Made by a program: the position numbers and the translations under genes
Notes under the pieces: model-generated
What the model saw: the letters and a program-made list of their open reading frames with translations, nothing else
The model's database searches: none
Told to the model about the DNA's origin: nothing
Shown here: one piece after another, positions 9,422 to 19,577 of the stretch
How positions within the stretch are numbered: the stretch's first letter is position 1
Layout: each line of letters opens with the position of its first letter
From: MED-G105 sp039025235
Lineage (GTDB): Bacteria > Pseudomonadota > Alphaproteobacteria > Caulobacterales > Parvularculaceae
Assembly (NCBI GenBank): GCA_039025235.1
Contig: JBCCOS010000016.1
Span: 1-64,000, forward strand
Direction of reading: 5' to 3'
DNA: 64,000 nt

Positions 9422-10255
9422 TCAAGGCAGTTGTTCGTCGAAGCGGACCGATGTCATAAAGGCGATAAGTTTTGAGACTTCGACCATATCGGCACCTTGG
9501 AACATAATGGTTCGCGCGCCAGTTCTTGTTATGCCCGGTAGATAGTTCATTAGTTCTGCGGGGATATGTCTTTGAAAATCTGCTTCTAGGGTGATTGGCG
9601 TCTGAACTGGTTTCGCTTGAAACACACTTAATTCTTTTACCGCTTGCTTTGCAGCCTCACGGATTTTTGTTTGGGCGACAACTGGCGTGAGCGATATTGC
9701 CGAGTAACGCCCATAGGCCCGCTTCGTCTCAACAACCGCGATGTCACTTCCAAGTTCTTCTTTTGCGTGGCGGATATAGGCATCGTCACCGCTGGCAAAA
9801 ATGGTCGGTATACCGAAATGTGCCGCAATTGCTGCACTAATAGTCGTTTCACTCGCTAACCTACCATTTAGCCTTAGTTCGGTGTAAAGAAGCCCCGACG
9901 TTGTGTGAGCAAGGACACCCTCAGAATGATGATGGCCGGTATGATAGCCGAGTAAAAATGCACCTGCGACGCCTTCTGTCTCGACGCCTTGCATCATTTG
10001 AAGAGGACGTGGCCAATTACGAACCACACGGACATAGTCGGGCAGAAGGTCAATCAATAGAGATTGTCCATTGCCATGGGAGTCGCTCACGATGATTTCT
10101 TCTGCGCCGGCTTCGTGTGCGCCTTCGCATGCGGCAATGACTTCGCCAGTCATCCATTTTCGAGCATTGTCATACTCAAATCCTGCAACAACGGTCTGGG
10201 CTGGGCTCACAACACCTGCCACACCTTCAATATCGGCGGAAATGTAGATTTTCAT
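9422..10255 (-). CDS. dppA: D-aminopeptidase, M55 (DppA) family
   Basis: A 277-aa zinc aminopeptidase of the DppA family, which releases N-terminal D-amino acids such as D-Ala from short peptides, likely in murein-peptide recycling or use. The family zinc ligands are all present: Asp8 and Glu10 in ADIEG, His60 in SDSHG, His105 in LGYHTG and Glu136 in LASET. Length and start match the family. It stands alone, convergent with the dienoyl-CoA reductase and divergent from gltB by 646 bp. No dipeptide transporter is seen here. Confidence 0.92.
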   Translation of the reverse strand: MKIYISADIEGVAGVVSPAQTVVAGFEYDNARKWMTGEVIAACEGAHEAGAEEIIVSDSHGNGQSLLIDLLPDYVRVVRNWPRPLQMMQGVETEGVAGAFLLGYHTGHHHSEGVLAHTTSGLLYTELRLNGRLASETTISAAIAAHFGIPTIFASGDDAYIRHAKEELGSDIAVVETKRAYGRYSAISLTPVVAQTKIREAAKQAVKELSVFQAKPVQTPITLEADFQRHIPAELMNYLPGITRTGARTIMFQGADMVEVSKLIAFMTSVRFDEQLP

Positions 10256-10901
10256 GTTTTTTGGGTTCCAAAGGACCGCTTATTTCCAGTGTTAGGTATG
10301 ATTGTCGTTCAACCTATGCGCAATCAACCAATAAGCTGAGCAAAAAACCATTTTTCTGAGACCCTTCAGCGTTCGTTACAGATCGCCTAGCATCGCAATT
10401 TCACAATAAATTACAAATAATTACCGAAGATATGAGCATGTATTCTTTGTATCCAGAGCGGTCCATGCCCTCTTAATTATCATTCGTTGGTTCTCGTCTG
10501 TAAAACGGACTCTCGATTGATGTCTAAAGCATTGAAAAAACAGAATAAAATACCACGTTATCCTAGCCTGTGGCATAGTGCTCCAGGGTGAAAATTCTCT
10601 GCTTGAAACAAAGGTGCACCCCCAATAGAAGCGGTGAGCTAATTTCTTGCGATAAACGTTGAGTGAAACCCTAAAGGCGCGAGCAACGTAGCACAGTTGC
10701 GTAAAGGGGACTTGGTCTAGATTTGTGGCGCATCGTGAGATGACTATCTTAACCTTGCCCTGGTTGGGTTCCCTAATGACTACCTTAGTCGCTCTTTTGT
10801 TTAGTGTTGTTGATCTAAATTTTTGAATTGTTGATTGCCATAGGAGCTAACCGATCGTTACGAAACCGATCCATAACCATTTTATCGTCAATGAGCCATC
10901 C
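10256..10901. other. 646-bp intergenic region upstream of gltB
   Basis: No gene or recognised riboswitch. It must hold the divergent dppA and gltB promoters. A small GCAAC/GTTGC inverted repeat is at 10683-10700. A four-codon frame (ATG AGC CAT CCA TGA, 10891-10905) overlaps the gltB start by ATGA, which might set reinitiation. No clear Shine-Dalgarno precedes either start. Confidence 0.4.
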
Positions 10902-13900
10902 ATGAATGGGCTCTACGATCCGCAACAGGAATACAGCTCCTGCGGCGTGGGTTTCCTTACGCGGAAAGACGGTAAGCAGACGCATGAGGTCTTGCGCAAG
11001 GCCCACGAAGCCCTATGCGCTGTACCCCATCGCGGCGGCATGTCTTCCGAAGGCGTTGGCGACGGTGCAGGGGTATCTGTCGATTTATCGGTTAGGCTGT
11101 TTTCGAAATTAACGAACCGCGAACTAGAAGCTGGCTGTTTTGGTGTCGGTAACTTCTTCCTGCCAGCAAATCCGGAGTTCCGGGACGCTGCGATTGTGCT
11201 GATTGAACAAGAACTACAGGCGTCATCTTTTGAAATTCTGTTAAGGCGGGAAATTCCTGTCGATGATAGTGCTATCGAGCCCCGTGGGATCAAGTTGCAG
11301 CTGCCGATTATGCAATGGGTTTTCATGGCGCCAGAAAGTCTACGTGACGCGGCGCTAGACTCTGAAATCCACCGTACACTGTTGCGCATTGAGGCAGTTG
11401 CTTATCCTGACCCCAATATGGACGGGCTCTATCCACTTTCTCTATCGGCGCATACGCAAGTCTTGAAAGGGCGGTTAAACTCTTGGGAGATTATTCCCTA
11501 CTTTCAGGACCTATGCGATCCGGACCATGCTGTGCATACGGTTTATTTTCACACGCGCTTCTCAACCAATACAGATCCGCACCCGTCAATGGCGCAACCG
11601 TTTCGGCTCATGGCCCACAATGGTGAGTTGAATACGGACAAAAAGAACAGACTTTCTGAGGCCGCCGTTGCGCTTGCCAAGAATAGTGCGATCATCCGCC
11701 CACGTGGCCAATCCGATAGCTGTCGTTTTGACCAGACGATTAGCGCACGTGTTTTCGAAGATGGCCTTGATCTTGTAACGGCTGTTGTTTCCATGATGCC
11801 GCCAGCCTGGGAAAATGATGACAGTTATTCACCGCAAGTGCGGGCGATGCTCGAATATTTCTCACTCTATGAAGAAAAGAATGATGGCCCCGCTGCCCTA
11901 ATCTTTGGTGAGGGCCGGATTGTTGGGGCGCGCCTCGATAGACTTGGTTTGCGCCCATTGCGTTCGGTTGAGACAAAAGACTATCTCGCCGTAACGTCGG
12001 AAGCAGGACAGGTCCGTTTTTCCTCTGAAGAGATCATCCGACGCGGCCGCATTGAAGCTGGCGGCATGCTTTTTTATGATCACAATGAAAGACGGGCCTA
12101 CGAAACCAATGAAGCCCTGGAGATTCTTGCGGCGCGTCATGATTACAAGGCTCTTCTCAGTGAAGCACAAATTCACATTGATGATTTGCCTGATCCTGAT
12201 GCGGATGACTTAAAATCTGGTGTGCGTTCCTATGACGGCGATTTGAATATAGCGGCGCGTAATGTTGCGTATACGCATAACCAAGAGAGCTTTAAGTTTC
12301 TCATGGATCCAATGCTCGCAAATGGCGTGGAAAAAGTTTCGGCCATGGGATATGGCAATGCGATCAATGCCCTTTCGGACAATGAAGGCGGTGTTGCCAA
12401 GTATTTCAGTCAAAGATTTGCGCAGGTAACAAATCCCCCGCTCGATTCAATCCGCGAAGCAGATGGGATGACTCTACGTGTTGCGCTCGGTGAGAAACCG
12501 CACCAAGGGCTGACCGGGTCCAAGCAGATTATTGTTGAATCACCAATTCTGCGCATGGGCGAAATCCTCAGAATTAAAGAGCAGAAGGACACGCCCTGGG
12601 CTGCTTTTAATATGCTTTATGAGCCAGTCCTCGATAATCCTTCTGAAAATGAAAAGGCTCTTACTAATGCCTTAGATGCGCTGGCAAACGATGTTGTCGC
12701 CTTCGCGCGGGAATGCGGTGGTATTGCTATCATCACTGATCGACACGTATGTCGGCAAAAAGCTGCGCTGCCCGGAATCATCGCTGTCTCAGCCATAAAT
12801 CAACGATTGATCGAAGAAGGGTTGCGTCTTCGCCTTTCGCTCGTTGTGGAAACGGGCCAAATTTCTTCCTCACATCACGTGGCCTGCACGTTGGGTTTCG
12901 GCGCAAGTGCCGTTTATCCACTGGCGGTGCGGATGCGGGCAGAGGACAAGTTCAGTGACGATCCCACCACAGCTTTCCGTAAGTTTGCCAAAGCGGCCGA
13001 AAAAGCTTTGATGAAAACCATGGGTAAAGTCGGGCTGTGCACAGTTGAAAGCTACAGTGGTGGCGAATTTTTCGAACCAAACTTTCTTGATACAAACGAC
13101 CCTGTTTTCAAGAAGTACTTTCCGAATATGAAAACGCCAGTTGGGGGTGTTCAATTCTCAACGATTGCGCAATCCATCGTCGATTGGCATGAGCGCGCGT
13201 TGTCTATTGAAAGCGAAGCCGATATCCCAATGCTTGGCCTCTTTAAGGAGCGTGCAGAAGGCGCTGGTCATTCATACGGCGTAACGGCGGTTCGCGGTTT
13301 CGTGGATATGACTGAGGAAAAGGTCACTTTTGCGCCTGGCAATGAGTCAGTCGAAGATCTTCGTTTGCTCACCTTTCGGCAAATGGAAGATGCTTTTGGT
13401 CTCAATGACTCATCATATTTAAATACGTCCTTTGATAAGCTCTCAAAGGATGAAATAGACTCCTTTGAGATTACCCCTGGGTATCGTGCGTTTTCCCGTA
13501 TGATGGCCGAAGAGCGCCACCGCCGTCCGTCAGCGTTGCGGGATGTTCTCGCCTTTCCTGCAGATATGAGTTTCCTGACCGACACGGATGATATCAAGCG
13601 TGAAATGATGCTGTTCAATCGCGCTGGCAACCGTGACTTTGTTATTCGTGGTCTGATGGTGACGACGGTCAATTCTGGCGACTATCTCATCCGTCTCACG
13701 GGACCAAAGTCCGACGATATTGCGCGTCTTGATGCCCTTGCGCAAACCCTTACCGAGCGGTTTGGCAAGGACATTGAGGGTCATTGGGTCGAGTGTGGGG
13801 CATTGCGCGTAAAAGCGAAAGGTTGGGCTGAGGATTATTTAAGCCGTATTCGTCCTGCGGCTGATCCGATTCCTGTCGACGTTGTGCAGCCGGCATCGGA

Positions 13901-16364
13901 GATAACTGGACGCCTTGCATCTGGCGCCATGTCCCACGGTGCGTTGGTCGCGCCAGCGCATGAGGCTGTTGCCCATGGCACCAACATGGTTGGGGGCATG
14001 TCAAATTCCGGTGAGGGCGGCGAGCATATTTCGCGCTACGGAACAATACGTGCGAGTCGAATTAAACAATTCGCATCGGGACGTTTCGGTGTCTGGGCCG
14101 GGTATCTGGCTGATAAGAATCTCGAAGAAATTGAAATCAAAATAGGACAGGGGGCGAAGCCAGGTGAAGGCGGGCAGTTGCCAGCACCCAAGGTTACGGT
14201 AGAGATCGCCGCCGCACGCGGGGGGACGCCAGGTGTTGAACTCATTAGTCCACCGCCGCACCATGATACCTATTCGATTGAGGATCTAGGTCAATTGATC
14301 CATGATGCAAAGGCAGCACGCGTTCGGGTTGTTGTGAAATTGGTGAGCTCAGAGGGCATTGGTACCATTGCGGTTGGTGTCGCTAAGGCGGGTGCTGATG
14401 TTATCAATGTTGCGGGAAATACTGGTGGTACCGGCGCTGCCGCGGTCACGTCTCTGAAATATACGGGTCGAGCCGCTGAACTTGGTATTGCCGAAGTGCA
14501 TCAAGCCCTTTGCGCAAATGGCATTAGGCAGAAAGTCATCTTGCGTTGTTCCGGCGCCATGCAAACAGGCTCTGATGTCGTTAAGGCGTCATTACTGGGT
14601 GGTGATAGCTTTGAGTTCGGGACGACGGCCTTAATGATGCTGAAATGCGTTATGGCAAAGAACTGTAACGTTAAGTGTCCAGCGGGAATTACTACAAATA
14701 CTGAGCTATTTGACGGAGATCCGCGGGCGCTAGGGCAGTATCTTTTGAATGTGGCTCATGAAGTTCGTGAAATCCTTGCGTCACTAGGGTTTCAATCCCT
14801 TGACGAAGCGCGCGGACGCGCAGACCTGTTGCACTTACTCGATCACCCGGCATCAATTGGGCAGTTGAATGTTCGTAATATGCTCATTCGTGTCGACGAG
14901 ATAAAAGTCGATAATCCAACTTACCTTGAGCGCGATTATACCGTCGATGATAGCCTTGTTGAAATGTTCCGTAAAGAGATCATAGACGGTAACAAGCCAT
15001 TCTTCACAACAGGTGAAGCAATTGAACTTAAGAATACAAATAAGTCCGTTGGCGGTGAGCTGGCCGTCGATATAGAGCGTATTCTTAATCACGAACTGAC
15101 CTCCGTGCCGTCGGGGGCCAACATCTACGAGGACGATCGTGGCCGCCGTTATTTACAGGCTGGGGCCTTCCGTGTGCAGACTCACGGGTCTGCGGGTCAA
15201 AGCTATGGTCTCTTCTGTAACGACGGAATGGTGCTTGAGCATACGGGTACTTGTAATGATGGCGTTGGCAAGGGTGCCTGTGGCGGCGAGATTATCGTAA
15301 AATCTCCCATTGGGGGCGGCACGGGGTATGGTCAAAACGTTCTCATTGGTAACTTTGCCCTATTTGGCGCGACCGGTGGCCGAACTTTTATTGCTGGCGA
15401 GGCCGGTGATCGGTTTGCTGTTCGTAATTCTGGCGCTACTGCCGTTGTTGAAGGCGTCGGCGATTTTTGTTGCGAGTACATGACGAATGGCGCGGTTCTC
15501 AACCTTGGCGGATTTTCAAAAGGGTTTGGCAACGGTATGTCAGGTGGCTTTGCGTATCAGTATGACCCAGATGGCCGACTATCCGCTGCGGTAAGCCATG
15601 ACTCAGTATTAGTTCAGTCGATTATCGACGATGATCCCCATGCGAATGTTCACCGTGATGCTGTGCTGACCATGCTGGAATGGCATGTCGAAGCAACGGG
15701 GTCTGCCCGTGCAAAGCGTATTCTTGACAATTGGGAGGTTGAACAGGCCCATATTAAATGGGTCATGCCGAAAGCTTTGCTTCAGTACCAAGATGCCAAT
15801 GAGATCCTTTCCAATAAGACCCGTAAGGACCTTATTGAAGAGCTTTCGACTGCGCTTTCTATGCGCCAAGTCAATAATTTGAAAAAGGCATGGCGCACGG
15901 GTGAACCAGTCGAGCAAGGCGCATTTCCTGGGTATGGGGATGTGGATAGTGAGGAGGTTTATCGGCTAGTCAGTTGTTGGACCGTTCTTGAAGCATCACA
16001 GTCAATTGCCTTGAAGCGAACGGGTAAACCTGTCGATCATCCTGAAACAGTAAAAGCCGCGCGTAACCTCGTGCTCACTGAAGATTTTGCGCTCATGGCG
16101 GCGCTTGCGAAACACGCGCGGGCGGCTATAGAAGGGTATGACAGTTCTGACCTTGCAGCGCTTGTCGCTCACAAACGGATTGAAGACTTTAAGCAAGCGC
16201 TTACACTTAGGAATGTGCGGTCATCAGACATTCTGGGTACCTATGGTTGGATTATCCTCCAAACCCAGAAAAACACTGAGACGCTTGGTCGAATCCCGAG
16301 TTTCGAAGAGTTGTTTGCGCAGAATGCCCTTGCGGATTTCGCAATGCGACGTGCCGCAGGATAG
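10902..16364 (+). CDS. gltB: Glutamate synthase large subunit, extended form
   Basis: Makes two glutamates from glutamine and 2-oxoglutarate. Order: class II glutamine amidotransferase with nucleophile Cys14 (SSCGVGF; residues 1-13 are probably removed), HRGGMSSEG and HNGELNT; central domain with QRFAQVTNPPLD; FMN/substrate barrel with GGMSNSGEGGE and GQGAKPGEGGQLP; iron-sulfur cysteines 1249, 1255 and 1259 (C-x5-C-x3-C, one residue shorter than the common C-x5-C-x4-C); and a GxGxG helix domain. At 1820 aa it is about 300 aa longer than typical GltB. The extra parts are a longer link around residues 760-995 and a C-terminal tail from about 1625. The next gene, 19 bp downstream, is a diflavin reductase, not GltD, and no gltD is in the window. 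Confidence 0.93.
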   Translation: MNGLYDPQQEYSSCGVGFLTRKDGKQTHEVLRKAHEALCAVPHRGGMSSEGVGDGAGVSVDLSVRLFSKLTNRELEAGCFGVGNFFLPANPEFRDAAIVLIEQELQASSFEILLRREIPVDDSAIEPRGIKLQLPIMQWVFMAPESLRDAALDSEIHRTLLRIEAVAYPDPNMDGLYPLSLSAHTQVLKGRLNSWEIIPYFQDLCDPDHAVHTVYFHTRFSTNTDPHPSMAQPFRLMAHNGELNTDKKNRLSEAAVALAKNSAIIRPRGQSDSCRFDQTISARVFEDGLDLVTAVVSMMPPAWENDDSYSPQVRAMLEYFSLYEEKNDGPAALIFGEGRIVGARLDRLGLRPLRSVETKDYLAVTSEAGQVRFSSEEIIRRGRIEAGGMLFYDHNERRAYETNEALEILAARHDYKALLSEAQIHIDDLPDPDADDLKSGVRSYDGDLNIAARNVAYTHNQESFKFLMDPMLANGVEKVSAMGYGNAINALSDNEGGVAKYFSQRFAQVTNPPLDSIREADGMTLRVALGEKPHQGLTGSKQIIVESPILRMGEILRIKEQKDTPWAAFNMLYEPVLDNPSENEKALTNALDALANDVVAFARECGGIAIITDRHVCRQKAALPGIIAVSAINQRLIEEGLRLRLSLVVETGQISSSHHVACTLGFGASAVYPLAVRMRAEDKFSDDPTTAFRKFAKAAEKALMKTMGKVGLCTVESYSGGEFFEPNFLDTNDPVFKKYFPNMKTPVGGVQFSTIAQSIVDWHERALSIESEADIPMLGLFKERAEGAGHSYGVTAVRGFVDMTEEKVTFAPGNESVEDLRLLTFRQMEDAFGLNDSSYLNTSFDKLSKDEIDSFEITPGYRAFSRMMAEERHRRPSALRDVLAFPADMSFLTDTDDIKREMMLFNRAGNRDFVIRGLMVTTVNSGDYLIRLTGPKSDDIARLDALAQTLTERFGKDIEGHWVECGALRVKAKGWAEDYLSRIRPAADPIPVDVVQPASEITGRLASGAMSHGALVAPAHEAVAHGTNMVGGMSNSGEGGEHISRYGTIRASRIKQFASGRFGVWAGYLADKNLEEIEIKIGQGAKPGEGGQLPAPKVTVEIAAARGGTPGVELISPPPHHDTYSIEDLGQLIHDAKAARVRVVVKLVSSEGIGTIAVGVAKAGADVINVAGNTGGTGAAAVTSLKYTGRAAELGIAEVHQALCANGIRQKVILRCSGAMQTGSDVVKASLLGGDSFEFGTTALMMLKCVMAKNCNVKCPAGITTNTELFDGDPRALGQYLLNVAHEVREILASLGFQSLDEARGRADLLHLLDHPASIGQLNVRNMLIRVDEIKVDNPTYLERDYTVDDSLVEMFRKEIIDGNKPFFTTGEAIELKNTNKSVGGELAVDIERILNHELTSVPSGANIYEDDRGRRYLQAGAFRVQTHGSAGQSYGLFCNDGMVLEHTGTCNDGVGKGACGGEIIVKSPIGGGTGYGQNVLIGNFALFGATGGRTFIAGEAGDRFAVRNSGATAVVEGVGDFCCEYMTNGAVLNLGGFSKGFGNGMSGGFAYQYDPDGRLSAAVSHDSVLVQSIIDDDPHANVHRDAVLTMLEWHVEATGSARAKRILDNWEVEQAHIKWVMPKALLQYQDANEILSNKTRKDLIEELSTALSMRQVNNLKKAWRTGEPVEQGAFPGYGDVDSEEVYRLVSCWTVLEASQSIALKRTGKPVDHPETVKAARNLVLTEDFALMAALAKHARAAIEGYDSSDLAALVAHKRIEDFKQALTLRNVRSSDILGTYGWIILQTQKNTETLGRIPSFEELFAQNALADFAMRRAAG

Positions 16365-16383
16365 ACTAGCGTTAGGGTAATTT

Positions 16384-18126
16384 ATGACCGCTCCTTTTAT
16401 TCCAGACGACGCGCCGTTTTCCGACAGTCAGCGCGCTTGGCTCGCGGGTTTCCTCGCGGGTATGGCCGCGAGCGGTGCGCATCATTCCGATGTTGATGCG
16501 GGAGATGGGGCCGCGACGCAACTGGATATATTATTCGGAACACAGACCGGTAACGCCGAAACCGTTGCGCAGGAGGCGGCATCTTTAGCGACTGCCAACG
16601 GGATGGCGCCGCGTGTGCGCGAACTCAATGATATCGACATGGCGGCTCTTACCACCATGAAGCATGTAATTGTCGTTGTATCCACCTATGGCGAAGGGGA
16701 AATGCCGGACAATGCGCAAATGTTCTGGGATGCTGTTTCTGCCACAACGGCGCCACGCCTCGAAGGTATGAGATACGGCGTGCTCGCGCTGGGCGATACA
16801 AGCTATGATCAATTCTGCCAAGCCGGTAAGCTCATTGATATGCGGTTTGAACAGCTCGGTGCATCCCGCCTTGCGGCACGGATCGATTGCGATGTTGATT
16901 TTGAAGATGTGGCAACCGAGTGGCTTTCTACGACGGTTCCGCTCGCCAATGATGGAAAAGGTCCGGGTGCCGCAGCATCGGCGCTTATTGATACTGAGCC
17001 CAGGAAGTCGGTATGGACTCGGAAGAATCCTTATGCGTCTAAAGTCATTGAAAACCGACTTCTATCTGGCATCACATCGGCTAAGGAAATTCGACACTTC
17101 TCATTTGACCTTGGCGATAGCGGCATGTCTTATGAGGCGGGTGATGCGCTAGGTGTTATGCCAGTAAATAGCACTGATCTTGTGAATGATATTCTTGTGC
17201 GTCTTAGAGCCAATGCGGACCAGGAAATCAAAGGTCACGATGAACCCCTTGGGGTCCTCCTTAAAGAAAAGTTAGAGATCCGTACACCGTCGAAGCAGGT
17301 GATTACCGAGGTCGAGAAAATTGCAGAACATGACGAGCTCTCCCATGTTCTGGGCACGGGTGACAAAGAAAGTTTAGAGGCTTTCCTATGGGGGCGAGAT
17401 ACGCTCGACCTTTTAAATCTAAACGCTGATATCACGATTGATCCGGCACAATTTGTCAGTTGGTTAAAGCCGCTCCAACACCGTGCCTATTCTATTTCTT
17501 CAAGCCCTAAGGCGCATGACGGTGAAGTCCAGCTAACGGTGGCGGCTGTCCGCTGGAAGTTTGAGGGACGTGGACATAATGGCGTGGCGTCGACATTCCT
17601 TTCAGATATGTGCACAGAGGGGGATGATACACCCATCTTTATGTCACCAAATAAATCTTTTCGTATACCTGAGGACAGTGATGCTCCGATGATTATGGTT
17701 GGTCCGGGTACGGGTGTGGCTCCGTTTCGTGCCTTCCTCGAAGAACGACGTGAGATTGGTGCTAAAGGCAGAAACTGGTTATTCTTTGGTGATCAACATC
17801 GTGACTGCGATTTTATTTACGCCGACGAAATCAGTGATATGTCCCGAAAGGGTTTGCTGACCCGGCTGGATCTCGCCTTTTCCCGAGACCAGGACGAAAA
17901 AATCTATGTCCAGACCCGTATGCGTGAAAACGCGCGTACACTATTTGAATGGTTAGAGGAGGGCGGATATTTTTATGTCTGCGGTGATGCGACTCGGATG
18001 GCAAAAGACGTCGATATTGCTCTTGCAGATATCATTAAAACTGAAGGTAGTTTATCCGACGATGCTGCAATGGACTACGTAAATAAGCTGAAAAAAGAGA
18101 AGCGATATCTTCGCGATGTCTATTAA
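16384..18126 (+). CDS. CysJ-like NADPH-diflavin reductase
   Basis: A 580-aa flavoprotein moving electrons NADPH to FAD to FMN to a partner. A 50-residue lead is followed by a flavodoxin domain (FGTQTGNAETVA, STYGEGEMPDNA, LALGDTSYDQFC), an FAD domain (RAYSISSSP, NGVASTFLS) and an NADP domain (MVGPGTGVAPFRAFLEER, WLFFGDQHRDCDF, YFYVCGDATRMAKDV). It ends in YLRDVY, like the alpha subunit of sulfite reductase. Length matches CysJ. No sulfite reductase hemoprotein (CysI) is nearby. The gene starts 19 bp after gltB and is probably co-transcribed, so it may reduce glutamate synthase instead; that is inference. An alternative is a CysJ serving a distant CysI. Confidence 0.9.
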   Translation: MTAPFIPDDAPFSDSQRAWLAGFLAGMAASGAHHSDVDAGDGAATQLDILFGTQTGNAETVAQEAASLATANGMAPRVRELNDIDMAALTTMKHVIVVVSTYGEGEMPDNAQMFWDAVSATTAPRLEGMRYGVLALGDTSYDQFCQAGKLIDMRFEQLGASRLAARIDCDVDFEDVATEWLSTTVPLANDGKGPGAAASALIDTEPRKSVWTRKNPYASKVIENRLLSGITSAKEIRHFSFDLGDSGMSYEAGDALGVMPVNSTDLVNDILVRLRANADQEIKGHDEPLGVLLKEKLEIRTPSKQVITEVEKIAEHDELSHVLGTGDKESLEAFLWGRDTLDLLNLNADITIDPAQFVSWLKPLQHRAYSISSSPKAHDGEVQLTVAAVRWKFEGRGHNGVASTFLSDMCTEGDDTPIFMSPNKSFRIPEDSDAPMIMVGPGTGVAPFRAFLEERREIGAKGRNWLFFGDQHRDCDFIYADEISDMSRKGLLTRLDLAFSRDQDEKIYVQTRMRENARTLFEWLEEGGYFYVCGDATRMAKDVDIALADIIKTEGSLSDDAAMDYVNKLKKEKRYLRDVY

Positions 18127-18366
18127 ACCGCGTTGCTTCAATTAATCTCTATACATGTGTGATGGCGGTTAACGAACTATCAACTGTACTCTTACCAATT
18201 TATTCCGCTTTATTTGAGAATTGTCTGAAATAATTAATATTTTAGAAGTTATTCTTGCCGTAAATTTACCTGAAAATTTGTTCTTGTACGGAATGCCGTA
18301 AATCTTCACGGTCCCAACTTGATTGACCTTGTTTCAATTGTGTTGGTGAAAAGCGGAAAATTGCAG

Positions 18367-18561
18367 ATGGCTTTTAACACGGTAGGAGTATCAAGCGACC
18401 AAACAGACAGTGAGGTGTCATTAGACACTGCTCGTTCTGAACCTAGTTATTATGACAAATCTGACGATGTGCCGGTGGCGATGCGAATTACAATCGCTAT
18501 ACTTTTGGCGTCCATTTGCTGGTTTGCGATAGCGACCGGTGCTTATCTATTATTGCATTAA
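18367..18561 (+). CDS. Small single-pass membrane protein, unknown
   Basis: A 64-aa frame starting ATGGCTTTTAAC. It has a polar, acidic N-terminal half and one C-terminal hydrophobic helix (residues about 42-63, AMRITIAILLASICWFAI). No family is recognised. A longer in-frame start at 18319 is possible. Its position just ahead of the exopolysaccharide cluster hints at an envelope role, but this could be a chance frame. The flanks (18127-18366 and 18562-18839) hold no other gene; GTAAATTTAC at 18260-18269 is a small palindrome in the upstream part. Confidence 0.45.
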   Translation: MAFNTVGVSSDQTDSEVSLDTARSEPSYYDKSDDVPVAMRITIAILLASICWFAIATGAYLLLH

Positions 18562-18839
18562 TCGCCGCAGCTGACCTGCGCCCCAATTGGTCCCTCATTT
18601 GAAGAGGTGCAGCCTCATTAATTCACTTAAAGCAATTATTCTAAGCATTACGGCTTGTTACCGAATAGATGGGCAAAAGTGTTTACCCGGTCAGGTGGAT
18701 GCATTAACTTTTTTGTTGCGGCTTCTCTTGTAGATTTGATGGAAGGAAGCGGCAATCGAAAGGACTTGTCAGTAAGGTCTATGAAAAGACAAAACGTTCC
18801 ACACGGATTCCGAAGTCATTTTTAAAAAAATTAGGTCGA

Positions 18840-19577
18840 TTAATAGCTACCGCGTGACAAAAGCACGGCAGGAAGCGTCATCCAGATTATTTTGCAATCC
18901 AGCGCTAAAGACTGTTCACGGGCGTATGTAGCATCGAGTTCAACCCGCTTGTCATAGCTGAGATTATTTCTTCCACTGACTTGCCACAAGCCTGTGAGGC
19001 CGGGCTTCACTGAGCAGTAGTGAAGAAAATAAGTGCCGTATTTTTGGCACTCGTCCTCAATAATGGGTCGCGGGCCGACAATGCTCATGTCACCCTTAAG
19101 AATATTAAAAAGTTGAGGCAGTTCATCTAAACTCAGTTTTCGGAGCCAAATTCCGATTTTCGTTATCCTAGGGTCATTCCGAAGCTTTTGATCTTTTTTC
19201 CACTCTTGTTGGGCGGCAGGGCATGTCGCGAGAAGCTTGGCGAGTTGCTCGTCAGCATCGTTAACCATGGTTCGAAATTTGTAACACTTGAATTGCCGAC
19301 CGCCAAAACCAATCCTACTCTGTGAAAAGACTGCTGGACCGGGTGATGTGAGCTTTATCAAAACTGCCAGTAAAGCCATGAGCGGAAAGAAAAAAACGAG
19401 TGCAATTGCGGATAAGACAACGTCTATCTTTCGTTTAGTGGCTCCGTACCCATGATCAAAGTTAATCCCAATTGAACCGGACCGATGAGGAGGTGACGCC
19501 ACAGAGTCGAGTTCAATTGGGTTTTCTGGTGAGCGGACCTGCGGATATAGCGCTTCTTTGCGTATCAAGTCACTCAT
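18840..19577 (-). CDS. Undecaprenyl-phosphate sugar phosphotransferase (ExoY/WcaJ-type)
   Basis: A 245-aa initiating transferase that loads the first sugar-1-phosphate onto undecaprenyl phosphate at the inner membrane. It has a single hydrophobic segment around residues 52-75 and the conserved catalytic domain: KRKIDVVLSAIAL, SPGPAVFSQSRIGFGG, YKFRTMV, LSLDELPQLFNILKGDMSIVGPRP and KPGLTGLWQVSGRN. Its short form, without the long N-terminal membrane region, matches ExoY. It would start repeat-unit assembly for the polysaccharide made by the genes to 30.8 kb. It reads leftward like the ExoA-like and ExoP-like genes but stands apart from them. Confidence 0.93.
   Translation of the reverse strand: MSDLIRKEALYPQVRSPENPIELDSVASPPHRSGSIGINFDHGYGATKRKIDVVLSAIALVFFFPLMALLAVLIKLTSPGPAVFSQSRIGFGGRQFKCYKFRTMVNDADEQLAKLLATCPAAQQEWKKDQKLRNDPRITKIGIWLRKLSLDELPQLFNILKGDMSIVGPRPIIEDECQKYGTYFLHYCSVKPGLTGLWQVSGRNNLSYDKRVELDATYAREQSLALDCKIIWMTLPAVLLSRGSY

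Noticed and set aside
16384..18126. Reading the diflavin reductase as the CysJ of an assimilatory sulfite reductase operon
   Set aside because: No cysI, cysH or cysG next to it; the tight linkage is to gltB. Kept as an alternative only.
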